Below, in pieces: positions 60,917-64,000 of a DNA stretch of 64,000 bases. The notes beneath the pieces are model-generated. The model searched no databases. It was not told where the DNA came from and was given only the letters and a program-made list of their open reading frames with translations. Source of the DNA: Paenibacillus mellifer. Lineage in GTDB: Bacteria > Bacillota > Bacilli > Paenibacillales > Paenibacillaceae. The stretch covers positions 1 to 64,000 of the forward strand of contig NZ_JALPRK010000026.1 in assembly GCF_023195895.1 (NCBI RefSeq). The letters are read 5' to 3'. Each line of letters opens with the position of its first letter. The stretch's first letter is position 1. Made by a program: the position numbers and the translations under genes.

Positions 60917-62338
60917 ATGGGGATTGGTAATGCTTTTGTATTAAATCTAAGCTTGTTGATCACGGTGGCTTATCTGGCCAATATCCTATATAAATATGGT
61001 TTGAGAAAAATGTCGCAGAACACCCTCTATGGGCTTTCGGTTCTGTTAATGATTTTAGCGGGCTGGATCTGTATGAAGTTTGGGTTCCGGCTCAAAGATG
61101 ACGTTTTGTATGATTTGCGCCTGGTGCCGCTAATAATAGCGGCGTTTGTGTATTCAAGCCCGCTGACGATGGTCTTAATCGGAATCGGGATCGGTCTGGC
61201 ACGGCTGACATTCGGCCACAGTGAAGCGGCGATGGTCGGTTTACTGAACTTGACGCTGCTGGGATTTGTTTGCGCCGGCTTAAACATTTGGATGCGGCGT
61301 ACCCATCATCGATTTGTCGTCAAAGGCATGGTTACGATTCTGGTCGTGAATGTGGTGAATAGCCTGAACATCGCCCTATTCGGTGTCATGCCAACAACTC
61401 GTTATTTGCTCGAAATCATGCCGGTTGCATTGCCGATGAGTATTGTCCTCAGCTTGGGATTTGCCTTGATTCTTCGCGACTTCCAACTGGGAGCGAGACA
61501 AAATCTGGAGTTGAAGTACGCCAACGAGCTGCTTCGCAAACAAACGGATGAGCTGCACAAGGCCAAGATCGGACTGGAAGAACGGGCCAAGCAGCTGGCT
61601 CAAGCGTCCAGATACAAATCGGAATTTCTGGCGACGATGTCGCATGAACTGCGGACGCCGCTGAATAGCATCATTAATTTAGCGGAAATGATTGGCGAAT
61701 CGGACGAAGCCGGGGAGGAGATCTCGGAATACGGCCGTATTATCCATAAATCCGGACATGAGCTCCTACAAATTATCAACGACATTCTGGATTTGTCCAA
61801 GGTCGAGGCGGGGCGATTGGAGATTACGAACGAGGAAATGGTGTTGGCAGAGCTCCCCGTTTGGATGCAAGCCCAATTTGAACGGGTTGCCACCCAGAAG
61901 AAGATCGAGTTCCATATCAAGCAGGAAGCAGGCTTGCCGGATTCGATCATCTCCGACCCCCAGCGGATCGTACAAATTCTGCGAAACTTGCTATCCAACG
62001 CGTTTAAGTTTACGCACAAAGGGCGTGTGGAGCTGGACATCCGAAGAGCTCCGGCGGACGGTACGTCTGATACGGAATGGATCGTCTTCACTGTAGCGGA
62101 TACCGGCATCGGCGTAGCCGAGGATAAGCAATCAACGGTATTCGAGGCGTTCCGGCAAGCGGATGGGTCGATTAGCCGGCGGTACGGGGGAACCGGATTG
62201 GGTCTTTCGATCAGCAGCAATCTGGCCCGATTGCTGGGCGGTTACATCTGCATGACCAGTAAGGAGGGTCAAGGCAGCGCATTTTCTTTCTACCTGCCCT
62301 TAAAAACGGCCCGACGACATCATGGTGAGTTAAATTAG
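60917..62338 (+). CDS. Hybrid-type 5TM sensor histidine kinase without receiver
   Basis: 473 residues. N-terminal 5TM-5TMR_LYT membrane domain (about 1-195, with DLRLVPLIIAAFVYSSP), short coiled coil, HisKA with MSHELRTPLNSIINL (H243), and HATPase_c with NLLSNAFKFT and GGTGLGLSIS. AGGAGTGGG precedes ATG 60917. No response regulator gene is adjacent. The neighbouring HD-GYP gene suggests a shared signalling output, though that is positional only. Confidence 0.88.
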   Translation: MGIGNAFVLNLSLLITVAYLANILYKYGLRKMSQNTLYGLSVLLMILAGWICMKFGFRLKDDVLYDLRLVPLIIAAFVYSSPLTMVLIGIGIGLARLTFGHSEAAMVGLLNLTLLGFVCAGLNIWMRRTHHRFVVKGMVTILVVNVVNSLNIALFGVMPTTRYLLEIMPVALPMSIVLSLGFALILRDFQLGARQNLELKYANELLRKQTDELHKAKIGLEERAKQLAQASRYKSEFLATMSHELRTPLNSIINLAEMIGESDEAGEEISEYGRIIHKSGHELLQIINDILDLSKVEAGRLEITNEEMVLAELPVWMQAQFERVATQKKIEFHIKQEAGLPDSIISDPQRIVQILRNLLSNAFKFTHKGRVELDIRRAPADGTSDTEWIVFTVADTGIGVAEDKQSTVFEAFRQADGSISRRYGGTGLGLSISSNLARLLGGYICMTSKEGQGSAFSFYLPLKTARRHHGELN

Positions 62339-62406
62339 TTGTCCAGGTTGCCGTGAGGGACCGGTTATCGTTAAAATGGGGAGAAGAAAGGATGGGATGA
62401 CAGGTT

Positions 62407-62784
62407 ATGGAGAAACACGTAATTTCCACGACGGCCGCACCGGGTGCGATCGGTCCGTATTCGCAAGGGATTCAATTGGGAGATCTGATCTTTACCTCCG
62501 GGCAGCTCGGGCTGGTGCCGGAAACCGGTCAACTCGCGGAAGGGGTCGAAGCGCAGGCTGCGCAATCGCTGCGGAACGTTCAAGCCGTACTGGCTGCTGC
62601 CGGGAGCGGATTGGACAAGGTCATCAAGACGACCGTTTTCCTGAAGGACATGAACAATTTTGCCAAGGTGAACGAAGTGTACGGATCGTTTTTCGCCGAA
62701 CCGTATCCTGCACGCAGCGCGGTCGAAGTGGCACGCCTGCCGAAAGATGGCTTGGTTGAAATCGAGGTTATTGCAGTCAAATAA
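62407..62784 (+). CDS. ridA: RidA-family enamine/imine deaminase
   Basis: 125 residues, full length for the YjgF/YER057c/UK114 family. STTAAPGAIGPYSQGIQLGD at the N-terminus, LDKVIKTTVFLKDM, and the C-terminal YPARSAVEVARLPKDGLVEIE with the substrate-binding arginine. It hydrolyses reactive 2-aminoacrylate formed by PLP enzymes. GAAAGGATG precedes the start. Single gene with its own terminator. Confidence 0.93.
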   Translation: MEKHVISTTAAPGAIGPYSQGIQLGDLIFTSGQLGLVPETGQLAEGVEAQAAQSLRNVQAVLAAAGSGLDKVIKTTVFLKDMNNFAKVNEVYGSFFAEPYPARSAVEVARLPKDGLVEIEVIAVK

Positions 62785-62816
62785 GCAGGTCTAAGAACCG
62801 GCTCGGTGAGCGGGGG

Positions 62817-62854
62817 AAGCTGCCGGAGGTGAAAGCCTTTCGGCGGCTTTTTTT
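62817..62854 (+). terminator. Intrinsic terminator after ridA
   Basis: AAGCTGCCG (62817-62825) pairs with CGGCGGCTT (62841-62849, one G-U pair), followed by a T run to 62854. Confidence 0.85.
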
Positions 62855-62885
62855 ATGGAGGGGGATGGGCCTGGTGTAGGATCGC

Positions 62886-63641
62886 TTAATCCCGCTCATA
62901 CGTGCGCAAGAAGGAGATCCATAGCGAATATACGACCAAGGCAAGGGCTCCTGCACCGGAGACGATGAATACGACGCGGTATGGCTGAGGCATGGCTGTG
63001 ATGGCACCATACCCCCAAGCGAAAGTTAGGGGAATGATGGCATCCCGCCACCGGAATCCGACCAGGCAGGCGACAGCGAGTCCAACTAGAAGAAGGAAGA
63101 GCGTCAGCCCGGGCTGCCACAGATTGCCTTCGTGTCCGCGGGTATGGTCCCATAAGGTGTCGATGCTGGCTAGTGTGATCAAGGAAATCCATCCGAAGTA
63201 CAGGCTGAACGGCAAGCGTACGAACCAGACCTCTACGGCGGCCGGGCGAAGGATCTGCCGGGTGCGCCGGTACATGGAGGCCGTCACGATGACTTGGAGG
63301 AGCAACGCCGTCAGTGAAAGCAGCGGATGCTGATCCCCCAGCGTCACCCAGACGATGGAGAGGATGCAAGAAAGCAGAAAATTCACTGGCAGGGGCGAGG
63401 CGGAGAACGGTTCGCGGTTTGTCCGAAGCAGCGGGTAGAGGACCCAGCCGCCCAACAGGCCGTAAATGAGCAGCCAGATCGAGAAGGAATAAGTCCCTGG
63501 CGTAAGAAGCACCTGAAAGCCGGACGAGGGAGCTTCGTACCGGCGGACGCCAGATGGAAGCGCTGCGGCAGCCAGGTTTACCGCGATCAGCGCCGCAAAC
63601 GAGGCGAGATTGCACCAGTAACCAGATCGGCCGCGAAACAT
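62886..63641 (-). CDS. TspO/MBR-related multi-pass membrane protein
   Basis: 251 residues with about eight predicted helices and almost no soluble part. Segments such as FSIWLLIYGLLGGWVLYPLL and LPFSLYFGWISLITLASI resemble the tryptophan-rich sensory/TspO-related proteins of Bacilli, but it is longer than classic TspO (about 160). AAAGGAGG lies nine bases before ATG 63641. Single gene. Ligand and role unknown. Confidence 0.6.
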   Translation of the reverse strand: MFRGRSGYWCNLASFAALIAVNLAAAALPSGVRRYEAPSSGFQVLLTPGTYSFSIWLLIYGLLGGWVLYPLLRTNREPFSASPLPVNFLLSCILSIVWVTLGDQHPLLSLTALLLQVIVTASMYRRTRQILRPAAVEVWFVRLPFSLYFGWISLITLASIDTLWDHTRGHEGNLWQPGLTLFLLLVGLAVACLVGFRWRDAIIPLTFAWGYGAITAMPQPYRVVFIVSGAGALALVVYSLWISFLRTYERD

Positions 63642-63802
63642 GGGAATCTACCTCCTTTTATCGTCTTGATATGTTGCAATATTCCCCATTATTCCTCAAA
63701 AGATAAGGACGGGAAGGAAGGCGGTTTTAACTACCGCGGTTTTCGTATAAGATGTTAGTAATGAATTTGGGTAGGAATCAGGATAACCGACGGGAGATCA
63801 TC

Positions 63803-64000
63803 ATGAATCAACGTCTTTACGGAATATGGCTGGGCGATGTGTTGTTTTGCTTCTCCGGAGAAGTATCGGAGTCGAAGGTGGATGCCTGGACCGCAGTACT
63901 CCGGCGCAAGGAGCTAGAGCCGGGAGTCCGGCCTTTTCAGCATGCCGTGTTACGGCTCGCGGAGGTCAGGTACCCGGTCTCTTCTGTGCGGAGGTCCTAT
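63803..64000 (+). CDS. Start of an unidentified gene, cut by the window end
   Basis: ATG 63803 with GGGAGA upstream opens a frame that stays open for the remaining 66 codons (MNQRLYGIWLGDVLFCFSGE, then ELEPGVRPFQHAVLRLAEVR). No signal peptide is evident. It looks coding, with codon use like its neighbours. I do not recognise the family from this much; the N-terminal part of a larger multi-domain protein is possible. Confidence 0.55.
   Translation, partial: MNQRLYGIWLGDVLFCFSGEVSESKVDAWTAVLRRKELEPGVRPFQHAVLRLAEVRYPVSSVRRSY

Overview
The window looks like a chromosomal segment of a spore-forming Paenibacillaceae species (Paenibacillus-like). The pointers are GC-rich codon use with strong AGGAGG-type ribosome sites, YesM/YesN-type two-component pairs next to sugar ABC transporters, a gerKA-gerKB-gerKC germinant-receptor operon, CcpA-type cre-like sites and low-GC intrinsic terminators. 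No phage, plasmid or CRISPR module is present.

Layout. 1-10.6 kb: a galactofuranose-type (YtfQRT-YjfF) sugar importer, transcribed divergently from a YesM/YesN two-component system that carries its own sugar-binding lipoprotein; a second YtfQ-like binding protein follows behind a terminator. 10.7-19.2 kb: a heterodimeric ABC exporter with one degenerate ATP site, an AAA ATPase, and small enzymes (SDR, monooxygenase, epimerase, methyltransferase, VOC protein). 19.3-28.7 kb: a CUT1 sugar importer without its own ATPase, a second YesM/YesN pair and a GH2 beta-mannosidase, together a mannoside-utilisation locus. 28.9-38.3 kb: a cation/proton antiporter and two ribonucleotide reductases side by side. 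The class Ia nrdAB promoter carries an FNR/CRP-type palindrome at a repressing position. The class III nrdDG genes have an apparent NrdR-controlled promoter, a cobalamin riboswitch and a terminator. 38.8-44.4 kb: a thiamine-binding-family protein, tRNA-Thr, a decayed AT-rich patch with two broken genes, a putative spore-surface protein and the gerK operon.

44.9-58.9 kb holds a split version of the flavin-based extracellular electron transfer (FLEET) locus known from Listeria. One half has eetA, eetB and an ECF ATPase/T module. The rest has the UbiA prenyltransferase (dmkA), a polyprenyl synthase (dmkB) with a possible HepS-like partner, a long-form NDH-2 and a two-domain FMN-binding lipoprotein (pplA). 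Both eetA and pplA have FNR/CRP-like boxes centred near -42/-41.5 from their -10 elements. The flavin transferase (FmnB/ApbE) and the riboflavin S-component are not in the window. 59.3-64 kb: an HD-GYP protein, a 5TM histidine kinase, RidA, a TspO-like membrane protein and the start of one more gene.

The most unusual feature is intergenic. Six elements of about 175-195 bp, in four unrelated sequence families, are each built from four short palindromic units. In three families the units are spaced about 51-53 bp or 62 bp apart, close to 5 or 6 helical turns. The two copies of the fourth family have identical geometry (183 bp outer, 83 bp inner, 50 bp offset) although they lie 10 kb apart. I do not recognise this architecture as a named repeat class.
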